DNA from: JBHIET01 sp046760785
Lineage (GTDB): Bacteria > Chloroflexota > Anaerolineae > B4-G1
Direction of reading: 5' to 3'
Length of the DNA: 31,315 nt
NCBI GenBank assembly: GCA_046760785.1
Contig: JBHIET010000038.1
Location: 1-31,315, forward strand
Part shown: one piece after another, positions 22,601-30,548 of the stretch
Layout: each line of letters starts with the position of its first letter
Numbering within the stretch: position 1 is the stretch's first letter
Notes under the pieces: generated by a model
What the model was told of the DNA's origin: nothing
The model's input: only the letters and a program-made list of their open reading frames with translations
The model's database searches: none
Translations under genes and position numbers: made by a program

Positions 22601-23991
22601 GCACCATAGCGGGCAAGGATAACGATGGAAACGTCGGCTCCAGAGAGATTGTCATCCATGCAAACGTGACACTCCCCCTCACAAACGGCACGACGTTGAG
22701 CTTCACGATGCAATTGAGGGATGCAGAGGGGGATTCTCTCGAGGACACAATCACAACCACGGTTAAAAGCGCCCCAGTCCTATCCTTCGACAAGAGCGAC
22801 GGCGTCTCTACCGTCTACGCGGACGATCTGCTGACCTACACGCTCACCTACACCAACAGCGGCAACGAGAACGGTTACGACATCACCATCACCGATACCC
22901 TGCCCGTCAGTTACACACAATACGTTGGCTGCGAGATCAGCGATGGAACCTGCCAGCACGTGCCGGCCGACGGCGAAGTGATATTCCACATTCCCATCAT
23001 CACCGCTCCAACCAGCAGTCAGGCCCAACTGGTAGTACAAATTGACGACCCGCTTCCAGCAGGAGCCGACTTCGTGACCAACACCGCCAGGATGACAGCC
23101 CCCTGCCTGCCGGCGCCCATTGACGCGCAGGACGTGGACCACATCGGCACACTACCCGACCTCATCATCACCGCGGTGCACGAGCCCAACCTCTTCTCTC
23201 CTGGCAAACTGATGACCTACACCCTGACCTACAGTAACACAGGGCAGATGGATGCCGAAGATATAGTCATCACGACTGTCCTGCCGACCGGCACCGTCTA
23301 CGAGGGATATGACTGGAACTCGTCGGGTGGCCAGACTTACACCTATCAGGTGGGGAACCTGCCCGCAGGCTCTCCGGTTTACACGATCAGGTTCACGGTC
23401 AGGCACAACGACTCAGCGTACATCGGCGAGCCCGAGTTCAACACGCCCTTCACCATCGCCGAGACCGGGAGCGCCGGGGGAGATGCCAACCCCGGTGACA
23501 ATACAGCCTACGTCTACATCGGTGTGCCCGACTTGGTCGTGCTCGACTTCACCGCCGGGCCCCTGCCGCCAGAGTCAAACATGCCGATCACCTTCACCGT
23601 TGTGCTGAAGAACCAGGGCACCGGGGAGGCCCGGAATCCAGACCCCGGCGGCGCGGGCTTCTGGGTGGACGTGTTCATCGCTCCTGTCCCCTCTTATCCG
23701 TTCACACGCTGGGGCGAATGCTACGAGGGTTCTGAACCCATCGCACCCGGTAGCACTACCCAGATCCTGATCGTCTGCAGCTTCACCGAGGAGCAGATCC
23801 AGGACATCGAGGCATTCTACGTCAAGGTTGACAACCACGCCGACGCCATATACGATGAGGAAGGACATTTCGTCAGGTGGGAACGTCTATATGGACTTGT
23901 GCCGGAACATAACGAGATGAACAACCTCGGAGGGCCCATTGACCCGTGGTTCCACCGCATCTATCTGCCACTGACTCTGAAAAGCCAGTAG
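19657..23991 (+). CDS. Large secreted DUF11-repeat surface protein with YLPL C-terminus
   Basis: About 1444 residues. A basic start (HKKKG) and hydrophobic FVQLLVALLIGLTGVMGTLLLL form a signal sequence. The mature part contains eight DUF11 (conserved repeat, beta-sandwich) units, each opening with a phrase such as LTYTLTYSNTG followed by VVITDTLDSNVTYVTASP and an NGTxLTNxA end. Between units 2 and 3 lie two or three Ig/filamin-like modules (SISYTLIAHDAYGNDW, DQTAGIAFTVAITAYD). A CARDB-like domain (PDLVVLDFTAGPLP) precedes the end IYLPLTLKSQ. Such proteins are extracellular and act in adhesion or as wall/S-layer components. Start is uncertain: 19657 follows GGGA at 5 nt; 19615 and 19666 are alternatives. 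Transcribed alone from 19542-19570. No cell-wall sorting motif or C-terminal helix is seen. Confidence 0.88.
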   Translation: MEAMVHKKKGFVQLLVALLIGLTGVMGTLLLLSQEADARPMLDEVNLLISKSASADHVQIGEQLVYTLTYQNTSTDTAASGVLITDTLDSNVTYVTASPTPDGGTAENAPYWNISTISESTSGTIVLTVTVAAPLTNGTVLTNIAIIDSEQTTPASDDVTTTVDAPTLELTKRDYSDPVPTGAPLTYTLAYTNTGDATAANVVITDVLDSNVTYLSASLSPTGWTTPTLYWDIGVLTPSIPGEIVLSVTVQSGLGEGTILTNSAAIDSQETNPSSVTEETAVISHGVAVSVTLTPTATIISAGQSISYTLIAHDAYGNDWDVTHSGSYTITLDAGGSWASNVYTSQVAGTWTITGTYDGKNDTATLTVNPGPLDYFAFGNISDQTAGIAFTVAITAYDTFANLKSDYPGPATLSDSTGTITPTSTGNFTAGEWSGSVTITRTGSAVVITAKDASVSSDSNSFTVHPAELHHILLSPPTSTIFAWQVQTYTVEAFDVYSNSRGDVTTQTTFSIVESGHGGYWTDNVYNPKNPGDWTVQAVYTGTRVTTDTGSLTVRTPVLHLDKSDNPDDNVEAGDHLTYTLTYSNTGNMTATGVVVTDTLDPNVAYVTASPAPSGGLPDAPFWSIADVAPGQLGQITVTVAVTSPLPNGTMLTNTAWLDADQPVSVSATETTTVHSSPVLTITKTDYPDPVSVGGLLRYTIVITNSGNENATSITVTEGYDPDIVFQSANPDPDAGSENRVWTFPTLAVDTSESIDVFVQVTDTIAGGTVLTNEATLDSAQTVPISTTEATYVQPKSKLEVTQSDIPDPVQAGATLVYSILYENNGTAGATNVVITDTYDSRVTYLSASPPPDAGNNVWYTSTLPAGGSGTILVQVRVDTPLPNGTLLNNVVTVSSDEETPPPFIETTEVSSAPVLTYTLTDQSDPVEAGASLTYTLRYTNTGNADATQVVVTATLDSYVSFSSSTPAPTGGGGDVRYWELGTIAGKDNDGNVGSREIVIHANVTLPLTNGTTLSFTMQLRDAEGDSLEDTITTTVKSAPVLSFDKSDGVSTVYADDLLTYTLTYTNSGNENGYDITITDTLPVSYTQYVGCEISDGTCQHVPADGEVIFHIPIITAPTSSQAQLVVQIDDPLPAGADFVTNTARMTAPCLPAPIDAQDVDHIGTLPDLIITAVHEPNLFSPGKLMTYTLTYSNTGQMDAEDIVITTVLPTGTVYEGYDWNSSGGQTYTYQVGNLPAGSPVYTIRFTVRHNDSAYIGEPEFNTPFTIAETGSAGGDANPGDNTAYVYIGVPDLVVLDFTAGPLPPESNMPITFTVVLKNQGTGEARNPDPGGAGFWVDVFIAPVPSYPFTRWGECYEGSEPIAPGSTTQILIVCSFTEEQIQDIEAFYVKVDNHADAIYDEEGHFVRWERLYGLVPEHNEMNNLGGPIDPWFHRIYLPLTLKSQ

Positions 23992-24314
23992 ACGCAGATA
24001 AAGTTTGCCCGTCGCCACGGCCTCAGCAAGGAACAGGAACGAATCGCCGAACTAGAATGGATGTGCTCCCCGCTGCATCCGAGGGTAGTATTTGGGACGC
24101 AGTCGGGATTGACGTTGCCCCCCGATCGCCTTGCAATGGGCGCTGGCCTATCAGGTCCGGGAAATCCGGTACCGTGCCACTGCCTTCTAAGTACTCCAGG
24201 AGAGCAACAGGCAGATCAGCATGGTCGAGGTGAGTGAAATCCGGCAGAACAGCTATGCCGAGCGCCTCTGCGGACCATCAAAGAGGAAATCGTGTCCAGT
24301 TTCAGAGGGGTGCT
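23992..24314. other. Gene-poor spacer with eroded mobile-element sequence
   Basis: This 323-bp spacer between two convergent genes holds no intact gene. Its right half contains a decayed transposase C-terminus (entry at 24185-24305). The left half reads KFARRHGLSKEQERIAELEW in one frame (about 24000-24060), faintly like the helical start of an IS3 OrfA, but this is too short to name. No terminal inverted repeats were recognised. Confidence 0.5.
24185..24305 (+). pseudogene. Remnant of an IS3-type transposase (integrase core C-terminus)
   Basis: From about 24200 one frame reads LQESNRQISMVEVSEIRQNSY and continues AERL; after a single-base shift near 24267 the next frame reads RTIKEEIV. Together these match the IS3-family integrase-core ending, roughly QISMxxxGxPxxNxYAERxxRTIKEE, which carries the last catalytic Glu of the DDE triad. 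A stop codon interrupts the frame just upstream (24188-24190), so the copy is dead. The rest of the element is not recognisable. This indicates past insertion-sequence activity at the junction of the two surface-protein regions. Confidence 0.7.
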
Positions 24315-25235
24315 TCAGTTACCCGAACTCGGCGATCCCAAGGGAGAAGCAGTGACTGTCTTCGTCGTCCCCACCACCTCCCAGATCGCGTGTGTCCGCT
24401 TCCACACGCGATAGTCCGCCAGCCCCAGGAGGCGGGACCAGACCTCAAGAGCGATGACGGCAGGGCCCCACAGGAAATAGCGCCAGTCTCGCCTCACGCC
24501 AGGTACGGTCAGCAGGAGCGAAAGAATGCGGATGCCCCTCATCGTTGAGACTCGGTAGCCAAGCGTATCACGCACGTAAACGTGCCCGGCGTAGATGCGC
24601 CTGCGTTGGCGCAGAAAGTCCTGCATCGTCTCAGGGCCCCGGTTGTAGACCACTGCCTCGGGGGTGTAACGAATTAGCAATCCCTGCCCGCGGATCAGTG
24701 GCTCGATGCTGGCCTCATCCACCGCTGAGTCGGGAGGAATCTGGCGGAAGAAATTGCGGAAGGCAATCAGTTCCCCCATCTTTGGCTGCCGAAGAGAGAT
24801 CTGGTGGTGAAGCGCCCACAGCAGTTGGACAGCATACCCCATAAAAGTGTGATTATCGTTGGTAGGAATTGGTCGCCCGCCAGTCATACCTACCTGCGGG
24901 TCGCTGAAGGGAGCAACCAAACGCTCGATGGCATCCGGGGCTGGGACAGTATCAGCGTTCACCAAGACGATGATTTCTTGAGCGGTCTTGCGCAACAGTA
25001 GGTTCACTGCCCTCGATTTTCCCCTTCGACGAGGTTGTGCCAATAAGCGAACGCGCGGGTCCGTCTCGGCGAAGGCGCTCACGATTTCCTCCGTTCGGTC
25101 TGTGCAGCCACTGGCGACAACGATGATCTCGGCAATCTCTACCTGTCGCAACTGCTGCGACAGCACAGCCTCCATCATCCGACCGATATTCGCTTCTTCA
25201 TTATACGCCATCGTTGCCACACAGCATCGCAACAT
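24315..25235 (-). CDS. GT2-family glycosyltransferase
   Basis: The 306-residue protein has a GT-A fold: VATMAYNEEANIGRMMEAVL at the start, IIVVASGCTDRTEEIV, RRRGKSRAVNLLL, and the metal motif VNADTVPAPDAIERL. Later GPETMQDFLRQRRRIYAGHV contains the QxxRW-like acceptor motif region (here QRRRIY). A single hydrophobic segment near the C-terminus (YFLWGPAVIALEVWSRLLGL) suggests membrane association. The ATG at 25235 follows GGGAGGAGG; the frame open to 25409 overlaps the upstream gene and is rejected. It lies 35 bp after the FG-GAP protein gene, so the two are probably co-transcribed. The donor and acceptor are not known; glycosylation of the adjoining secreted protein or a surface glycan is plausible. 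Confidence 0.86.
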   Translation of the reverse strand: MLRCCVATMAYNEEANIGRMMEAVLSQQLRQVEIAEIIVVASGCTDRTEEIVSAFAETDPRVRLLAQPRRRGKSRAVNLLLRKTAQEIIVLVNADTVPAPDAIERLVAPFSDPQVGMTGGRPIPTNDNHTFMGYAVQLLWALHHQISLRQPKMGELIAFRNFFRQIPPDSAVDEASIEPLIRGQGLLIRYTPEAVVYNRGPETMQDFLRQRRRIYAGHVYVRDTLGYRVSTMRGIRILSLLLTVPGVRRDWRYFLWGPAVIALEVWSRLLGLADYRVWKRTHAIWEVVGTTKTVTASPLGSPSSGN

Positions 25236-25270
25236 AGGAACCTCCTCCCACAGGCCCCCTGTGCCTGCCT

Positions 25271-28200
25271 TCACTCCCCCTCCATCACCAGCGGCAAGTA
25301 TATTTTCGTAAAGACGTCGAAGGGATCGCTGGTGCCCGACGCACCCCCATCCTCGGCGGTGATGGTCACATCGCTCCCCGCATCCGTGATCGTCACGTTC
25401 CCCGTCCACACCCCGTTGGTGAAACTGCCGGTCGCGGTGGGGTTGATCGTCCCCGTCGTGTCTGTCAGACTGGCCGTGCCACCGTAGCCGGTCACCGTGT
25501 TGTCGTGCTCGTCCTGCGCCGTGATCGTCACGCTGAACGCTACGCCCGCCGTCTGATCACCAATGGCGTCGAAGGCAAAGTGGTGCAGCGCGCCTGGGTT
25601 GACCGTTAGCCTGGCCGTGGCAACCAGGCTTGAATATGCGCCCGTCACGATCCAGGTGCCGGCGGTCTCGCCGGTATAGACGTTGTCGGCCCAGGAGCCG
25701 CCTGCCCCAAGCGTGATGGTAAATACGGTGGCATCGGTCACCTCCCAGGTGTTGCCATAGGTATCCATAGCCATGACGGTGTACGTCACCACCTCGCCCG
25801 CTGTGACCGCCTCTGGATCAGGCGTGATCTCGATGGTGAGCGCCGTGGCAGGCTCTACTGTCAGGCTGGTCGTAACAGCCAAGCTCCCGTGCGTGCTCGT
25901 CACCGTCCAGGTGTCGGCAAATTCTGAGGTATAGACATGATCTGCCCAATGGCCACCAGCAGCCAGCGTGATGGTGTATTGACTGTCTGCTGTCACCTCC
26001 CAGGATTGGCCGTAGTCGTCGTGGGCGATGACCGTGTAGGTCATCGCCTCGCCAGCGACGATACTGTCATCTTCTGGTGAGATGCTCAAGGAGGTAGGCG
26101 TGGCAAACCAGTCGACGGACCAATCGTCCAGGTCGGGGCTGGTGGTCACGTCGTCGCTACTGAACCAGGCCCGCAACTTGAGCGCCTGATAACTCGACAC
26201 ACTCAGGTCAGAGATATCAATAGGTGATGAGGAGAATCCGCTGCTATTGCCGGGCAGAACGATGTCGGGGATGAGAGTGCTGCTCGAGTCGAGCACCTGC
26301 ACCGTAATCGCCTGCCCAGCAGCAACTTGAGCCGTCCAGGTAATCGTGTTCCAGCGGTCGAGGGCAGCCGGTGTAATGGTAACAGAGGTGGCATTGCCGC
26401 CGGTGCGCCCTCCGGTGATCTGGATGTCGCGCAAGACCGGGGTTTGTTGGTGATCAGTCGAGGCGGTCAGCGTGGCCCGATAGCGGATGAAGCGAGCGTC
26501 GGCGACGTCGAGTGAGGCGCTGTTGGCACCGTCGTTGCTGCTCGCCGCCACCTGACTCCAGTCCGACCAGGTGACGCCGTCGTCACTGGTGGCCACGTCA
26601 AGGGCGATGTCGGTGCCTGTGGGGATGGAAGCGTTCCAGGTCATTTGCTGCCACACGTGGGCCTCTCCACTATCGAACCCGGTCGAGGTGATCACGCCGC
26701 TGGTGGCGTAGATGCGAGGTGTGGTGGCTGTATCGGTGATCGTCGTCGAGCCGGTGATGGGCATCGCGTACACGTTGCCATAAGCGGTGTTGGCAGCAGC
26801 AATTGTACCCCCTGCGATAGAGCAGCCAAGCGCACCATGCGTGTTCAGAGTGGTACGATTGGTGGTGGTATACTCAACACTGCTGCTTCCCCAGTAGATG
26901 TAGCTGGGAACATTATGATCATCGCCAGAGCGCCGGCTGGAGAAGACAATGTCCAGGTACCCGTCAAGGTCCAGATCACCCACACAGTTGCCGGTGGCGC
27001 CGGTAGTCGGCAATTCGCTCCGATTGGCTATAGTGAACGTACCGGCATTGTTCCAATAAATGTAGCTATTCAGGGCGTAAGTGATGCCATTATAGTGATT
27101 GCTAAAGACGATCTCCGGGTAGCCGTCGCCATTCAGGTCGGCCACCGAGTTGCCATAGCTGCCGACGGTAGGTAGTTCAAGGCGGTTTGTCTCTGTAAAA
27201 CCTGCGCTGCTGCCCCAATAAACGTAGCTATTGATTTCGTGGGTTGACGTCACCGCTTCGCTGCCACCAGTGCGCCGATTGCTGATGACTATATCCAGGT
27301 AACCATCCAGGTTTAGATCGGCGGCTGAATCCCCATAAGCGCCGACGGTCGGCAAATCGGTGCGGTTGGTGACAGTGTATCCGGTGCCCCGCCCCCAGTA
27401 CAGATAACTGCTGATAGCGAAGGTAGTGGTGAGGAGTTCGCTGTTGCCATTCCGGTAGTTGCTGAACATCAGATCGAGGCGGCCATCTTTGTCAAAATCT
27501 GCAGCATAGGCGGCCACGGCACCAATGGTCGGCAGGTCAGTGCGGTTGGTGTCGGTGTAACCGCTGCTGCTGCCCCAGTAGATGTAGCTGTCGGTCGTCA
27601 AATTGAAGGACGAATCCATGAAGTTGCAGATAACGATGTCCAGGTATCCGTCTTGATCGAGGTCTGAAGCGATGCTACAAGTGCTCACATAGCTAGACAG
27701 TTCGGTTCGGTTGCTTTCAGCGTACCCGTCGCTGCTGCCCCAGTAAATGTAAGCGGGGCCGTTCAAAGTGTCAGCCGTGTTACCGCGCGCGACGGCGATA
27801 TCAAGAAATCCGTCGTTATTCAAGTCGGCAATAGCATTGCCTGAGGCAGATCGGGCGGGCAATTCGGCCCGATTCGTGTCGGTGAAACCCGATGCGCTGC
27901 CATAGTAGAGGTAGCTTTCGTCAGCATAGTCACCGCCAGAGCCTATGGTACCGCTGTAGTAGTTACTCAGGACCAGATCCGGGTAGCCGTCTTGCTCAAA
28001 GCTGACCATATCATCGGAGACGGGCAGGGTAAAGCCGAGGAAAAGGTCACCGGCGAAGAGGGGATTTACCCGCGCACCAACAGCGTACCGGCTGGTCGAG
28101 GTGTCGGTCGTGGTGAGGAGACCCGACCCACCGCTCCAATCGGTCTGGGACAGGACAACCGGAGGTTCCAGTTCAAGCCTGGCCTGCCCCGTATCAACCA

Positions 28201-28399
28201 CAACATTCACAGCCTGGTCCAGGCCCAGAGCGTCAGTGAAGGTATCGGTCCACCACCCACGTCCGTCGTCTTGAATGGGGGCAGCGGTGGCTTCGCGCAT
28301 GCTTCCCAATCCGGCCAGTATAGCCACCAACATCAGAAAGGCAACTAGCGGTGTTGCCAGCACTGACCACACCCTTCGATTTTGCCATACCAATTCCAT
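25271..28399 (-). CDS. Secreted FG-GAP/VCBS beta-propeller protein with Ig-like modules and YLPL C-terminus
   Basis: 1042 residues with a signal peptide (WSVLATPLVAFLMLVAILAGLG, cleavage near TAA-AP). Residues about 130-520 contain seven FG-GAP/VCBS-type repeats, each with a calcium-binding DxDxDG-like loop (DLNNDGFLDI, DLDQDGYLDI, DFDKDGRLDL, DLNLDGYLDI, DLNGDGYPEI, DLDLDGYLDI, and EQDGYPDLV), and a recurrent YIYWGSSSGYTDTNR stretch. This predicts a seven-bladed propeller. Next comes a discoidin-like part (DVATSDDGVTWSDWSQV, LRDIQITGG), then two Ig-like and one filamin-like module, ending IYLPLVMEGE. The ATG at 28399 has AGGAG 7 nt upstream. Likely role: extracellular binding or adhesion. 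The Ig-like modules resemble those inside the DUF11 protein at 20558-21047. Confidence 0.88.
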   Translation of the reverse strand: MELVWQNRRVWSVLATPLVAFLMLVAILAGLGSMREATAAPIQDDGRGWWTDTFTDALGLDQAVNVVVDTGQARLELEPPVVLSQTDWSGGSGLLTTTDTSTSRYAVGARVNPLFAGDLFLGFTLPVSDDMVSFEQDGYPDLVLSNYYSGTIGSGGDYADESYLYYGSASGFTDTNRAELPARSASGNAIADLNNDGFLDIAVARGNTADTLNGPAYIYWGSSDGYAESNRTELSSYVSTCSIASDLDQDGYLDIVICNFMDSSFNLTTDSYIYWGSSSGYTDTNRTDLPTIGAVAAYAADFDKDGRLDLMFSNYRNGNSELLTTTFAISSYLYWGRGTGYTVTNRTDLPTVGAYGDSAADLNLDGYLDIVISNRRTGGSEAVTSTHEINSYVYWGSSAGFTETNRLELPTVGSYGNSVADLNGDGYPEIVFSNHYNGITYALNSYIYWNNAGTFTIANRSELPTTGATGNCVGDLDLDGYLDIVFSSRRSGDDHNVPSYIYWGSSSVEYTTTNRTTLNTHGALGCSIAGGTIAAANTAYGNVYAMPITGSTTITDTATTPRIYATSGVITSTGFDSGEAHVWQQMTWNASIPTGTDIALDVATSDDGVTWSDWSQVAASSNDGANSASLDVADARFIRYRATLTASTDHQQTPVLRDIQITGGRTGGNATSVTITPAALDRWNTITWTAQVAAGQAITVQVLDSSSTLIPDIVLPGNSSGFSSSPIDISDLSVSSYQALKLRAWFSSDDVTTSPDLDDWSVDWFATPTSLSISPEDDSIVAGEAMTYTVIAHDDYGQSWEVTADSQYTITLAAGGHWADHVYTSEFADTWTVTSTHGSLAVTTSLTVEPATALTIEITPDPEAVTAGEVVTYTVMAMDTYGNTWEVTDATVFTITLGAGGSWADNVYTGETAGTWIVTGAYSSLVATARLTVNPGALHHFAFDAIGDQTAGVAFSVTITAQDEHDNTVTGYGGTASLTDTTGTINPTATGSFTNGVWTGNVTITDAGSDVTITAEDGGASGTSDPFDVFTKIYLPLVMEGE

Positions 28400-28578
28400 C
28401 GGTTAACTCCTATTCTCCTAGCGAGTCGCTGCCCTTGCGGCGATAATGGTTGGAGAGAGCCTCCTCATTACTCGCGAGCGCAATGCCAAAAGGGAGCCTC
28501 GCCGTCAAATGGGCAGCCAATATAACTTGTCTCCTCATAATTATTCCAGGGATGGGTCAGGCTGGAGGAACAAAATGG

Positions 28579-29913
28579 CTAAAAAATACCTAAATCTGTG
28601 AGGAGGTCCACCGCCAGGATCACGCCGCTGTAGGCGGCCTGACTACACCGGAGACGCGCAGCACTGCTTCGATACAGGTCATCGTGGAGGATTGAAGAGA
28701 CGGCTTCCCGAACTTGATGAGGATGAAAGGCTAGACGGCGGCACACCAGAGACGTGAACTCTCCTCCACCCCACCGGCCCTTCACCGGCTCCAGGTCATC
28801 ATCTGCTGGGGCCAGCACGCGTGCCGCCCCACTCTGCTGGAGCCGGCGGCCGTTGCTCTCCTGCTCAGTGTGAAAAGGAAGCACAACCGAGGGCATGCCA
28901 GCCCGCACCGTCTCCATCATCGTGCCGTAGCCACCGTGGAAAAGAACCCCGTCTGCCCGGGCAACCATCGCCGCGCCCGGGACCCACGGGAAGACCCGCA
29001 GGTTCCCACGCCGTCGCCAGCGGCGACCCACCGCTCGCCCTCCCGTGGAGACCACGATCTCCCAGTCGGTCCCGGCGAAAGTGGCATCCCACAGGGGTAA
29101 CAGGTCTAGCCCCCGAACCGAGTCCGACCCACCACCCACCGTCACGTACACGACGGGCCGGTCGCGCGGCAACGCCGCCAGCCAGTCCGGCATGCACCTG
29201 CCGCCCAGGGCGGTGCCCTGAGCCTGCCAAAGGGCTGACCGGACCAGCGGCCCGACATAGTGGGTCCGCTCGGCGTTCGGTGGCAAGGGATCCAGCGCCG
29301 GGATGCTGGGGACAAGTAAGAGATCGCCGTCCAGCAAGTCATTCGCTTGCTTGATAGGAGGCAGTCCCCACTGCTCCAGGATTGGATTGAAGATTGGAGC
29401 AACGTCCGGTGAACGGATTTGGGAGGGCAAGGAACGCCACCACACCAGTTGGGGACAAGCGGGGTGGAGCGCTGAGCGGACAATCTGTACTACGGGCAAC
29501 TTGGCGAGGCGACCGACGATAGAAGTGAGAAGCCAGACATCCCCAACCAGGACGTCGGGGCGGAAACGATTTACGACGTCTAAATCCCACTCCACCGCCT
29601 GCTGCATGGCCTTCGGTGTGTGAAATCCGTCCCGTACAACCTGGAAGTTGAGGTCGGAGAAAAAGAAGTAAGCCGGGCCAGGCTGAAAGCGATCGAGAGC
29701 GGCTTTTAGCCATTGCCGAAGGTGAGCTGGGAGAGACAGCCGTGGAGGGCGGAAAACAGTCCACCCTGCCGCTGCCACCCGGCCGGCGTGGGGTCCCCTG
29801 AGTACGAAGGCGACCTCCCCCCCCCGGCGAGTCAGTTCCTCGGCCAGAGCCAGACAACGGCTGATGTGACCAAATCCCCCTCCCTTGTCACTGGGGAAGA
29901 ACAGCACTCTCAT
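28579..29913 (-). CDS. GT1/GT28-like glycosyltransferase (GT-B fold)
   Basis: The 444-residue cytosolic protein starts MRVLFFPSDKGGGFGHISRC, a typical GT-B N-terminus. It has the donor-binding region VYVTVGGGSDSVRG and VFPWVPGAAMVARADGVLFHGGYGTMMETVRAGMPSVVLP with the HGG and E/Q sugar contacts of GT1 macrolide- or UDP-glycosyltransferases (about residues 300-345). This is a glycosyltransferase of small lipids or glycan intermediates; the acceptor is unknown. It overlaps the upstream methyltransferase stop as ATGA, so they are translationally coupled. A stretch encoding SALWQAQGTAL corresponds to an interspersed repeat (29217-29234), placed in a loop. Confidence 0.83.
   Translation of the reverse strand: MRVLFFPSDKGGGFGHISRCLALAEELTRRGGEVAFVLRGPHAGRVAAAGWTVFRPPRLSLPAHLRQWLKAALDRFQPGPAYFFFSDLNFQVVRDGFHTPKAMQQAVEWDLDVVNRFRPDVLVGDVWLLTSIVGRLAKLPVVQIVRSALHPACPQLVWWRSLPSQIRSPDVAPIFNPILEQWGLPPIKQANDLLDGDLLLVPSIPALDPLPPNAERTHYVGPLVRSALWQAQGTALGGRCMPDWLAALPRDRPVVYVTVGGGSDSVRGLDLLPLWDATFAGTDWEIVVSTGGRAVGRRWRRRGNLRVFPWVPGAAMVARADGVLFHGGYGTMMETVRAGMPSVVLPFHTEQESNGRRLQQSGAARVLAPADDDLEPVKGRWGGGEFTSLVCRRLAFHPHQVREAVSSILHDDLYRSSAARLRCSQAAYSGVILAVDLLTDLGIF
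29217..29234. repeat. Coding copy of the CCTGAGCCTGTCGAAGGG element
   Basis: CCTGAGCCTGCCAAAGGG differs in two of 18 positions from the element that occurs twice at 16092-16203. It sits within the GT-B glycosyltransferase gene and keeps the frame open. Chance resemblance cannot be excluded at this length. Confidence 0.4.
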
Positions 29914-30548
29914 CTTGTCACTTCTCTTCTACGACAAAGCACAATTGTCCAAGGAAATGGGGTCACTACTCGATCAATGACAAAATGCTTTCCGATTAGC
30001 CGCACGAATCCACTTCTTGACCAGTGATTTACATGTTCGGGGTGGTCTCCAAGCTGTCTGATGTTTCTCCCAAAGAGTAGCAACCTCGTCAACCGGTACA
30101 GAGGCTCATTCGGCACTGAGAAAACGCAATAACCGCTATAATGTCGGGATATCTCTCTGAGCACTCCCTCAGGACATTCTAGATGTTCCAAGACTTCCAA
30201 ACAGAGAATGATGTCAAATCTGTCCAATTTGAGCGGCAAATGATGGATGTCCCCTTGTATGGCATCAAATGGAAAAGCGATTAACAATTCTTGGGCCATT
30301 TTCAAAGCCCGCAAATTCATATCCAAACCACAACAATGCGCAAGACTAATCTCTCCTCTCTCGCAGACATTCTTGATATCAAACCCTTCACCACAGCCAA
30401 TATCAAGAACATACGAAGGTTCAACCAAAGCAACCAATTCGATAAGGCTATCGAAGAAGTCACCTACTCTCTCAATTACGAAAGGATGATCGCATTGATA
30501 TTTACTGAGATTTGTTGTTTGATAAGCCCTTGTCTTTACCGTGTCCAT
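29910..30548 (-). CDS. Class I SAM-dependent methyltransferase
   Basis: The 212-residue protein has SAM-binding motif I VLDIGCGEG (residues 47-55), an acidic motif II (CCGLDMN), GDIHHLPL and the motif IV/V-type DIILCLEVLEHLECPEGVLREI. This is the UbiG/Methyltransf_11 pattern for methylation of small molecules, lipids or sugars. The ATG at 30548 overlaps the upstream gene by 13 bp, and its own stop overlaps the next start (ATGA), so all three are likely co-translated. The DNA is visibly poorer in G+C than its neighbours and uses AT-ending codons, which suggests acquisition from elsewhere. Substrate is not deducible; methylation of a surface glycan or lipid is possible. Confidence 0.84.
   Translation of the reverse strand: MDTVKTRAYQTTNLSKYQCDHPFVIERVGDFFDSLIELVALVEPSYVLDIGCGEGFDIKNVCERGEISLAHCCGLDMNLRALKMAQELLIAFPFDAIQGDIHHLPLKLDRFDIILCLEVLEHLECPEGVLREISRHYSGYCVFSVPNEPLYRLTRLLLFGRNIRQLGDHPEHVNHWSRSGFVRLIGKHFVIDRVVTPFPWTIVLCRRREVTR

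Noticed and set aside
25236..25409. Longer start for the GT2 glycosyltransferase
   Set aside because: It overlaps the end of the FG-GAP gene on the same strand; the ATG at 25235 has an ideal ribosome binding site and begins the GT2 domain.
26900..27950. Regular DNA periodicity, possible repeat array or CRISPR
   Set aside because: It is explained by the tandem FG-GAP blades (each ending in YIYWGSS) of a real gene, with diverged units.
28400..28578. Promoter for the FG-GAP gene in the 179-bp spacer
   Set aside because: A TTGACG is present on the minus strand but its partner -10 at 17 bp (CATTGC) is poor, so I do not call it.
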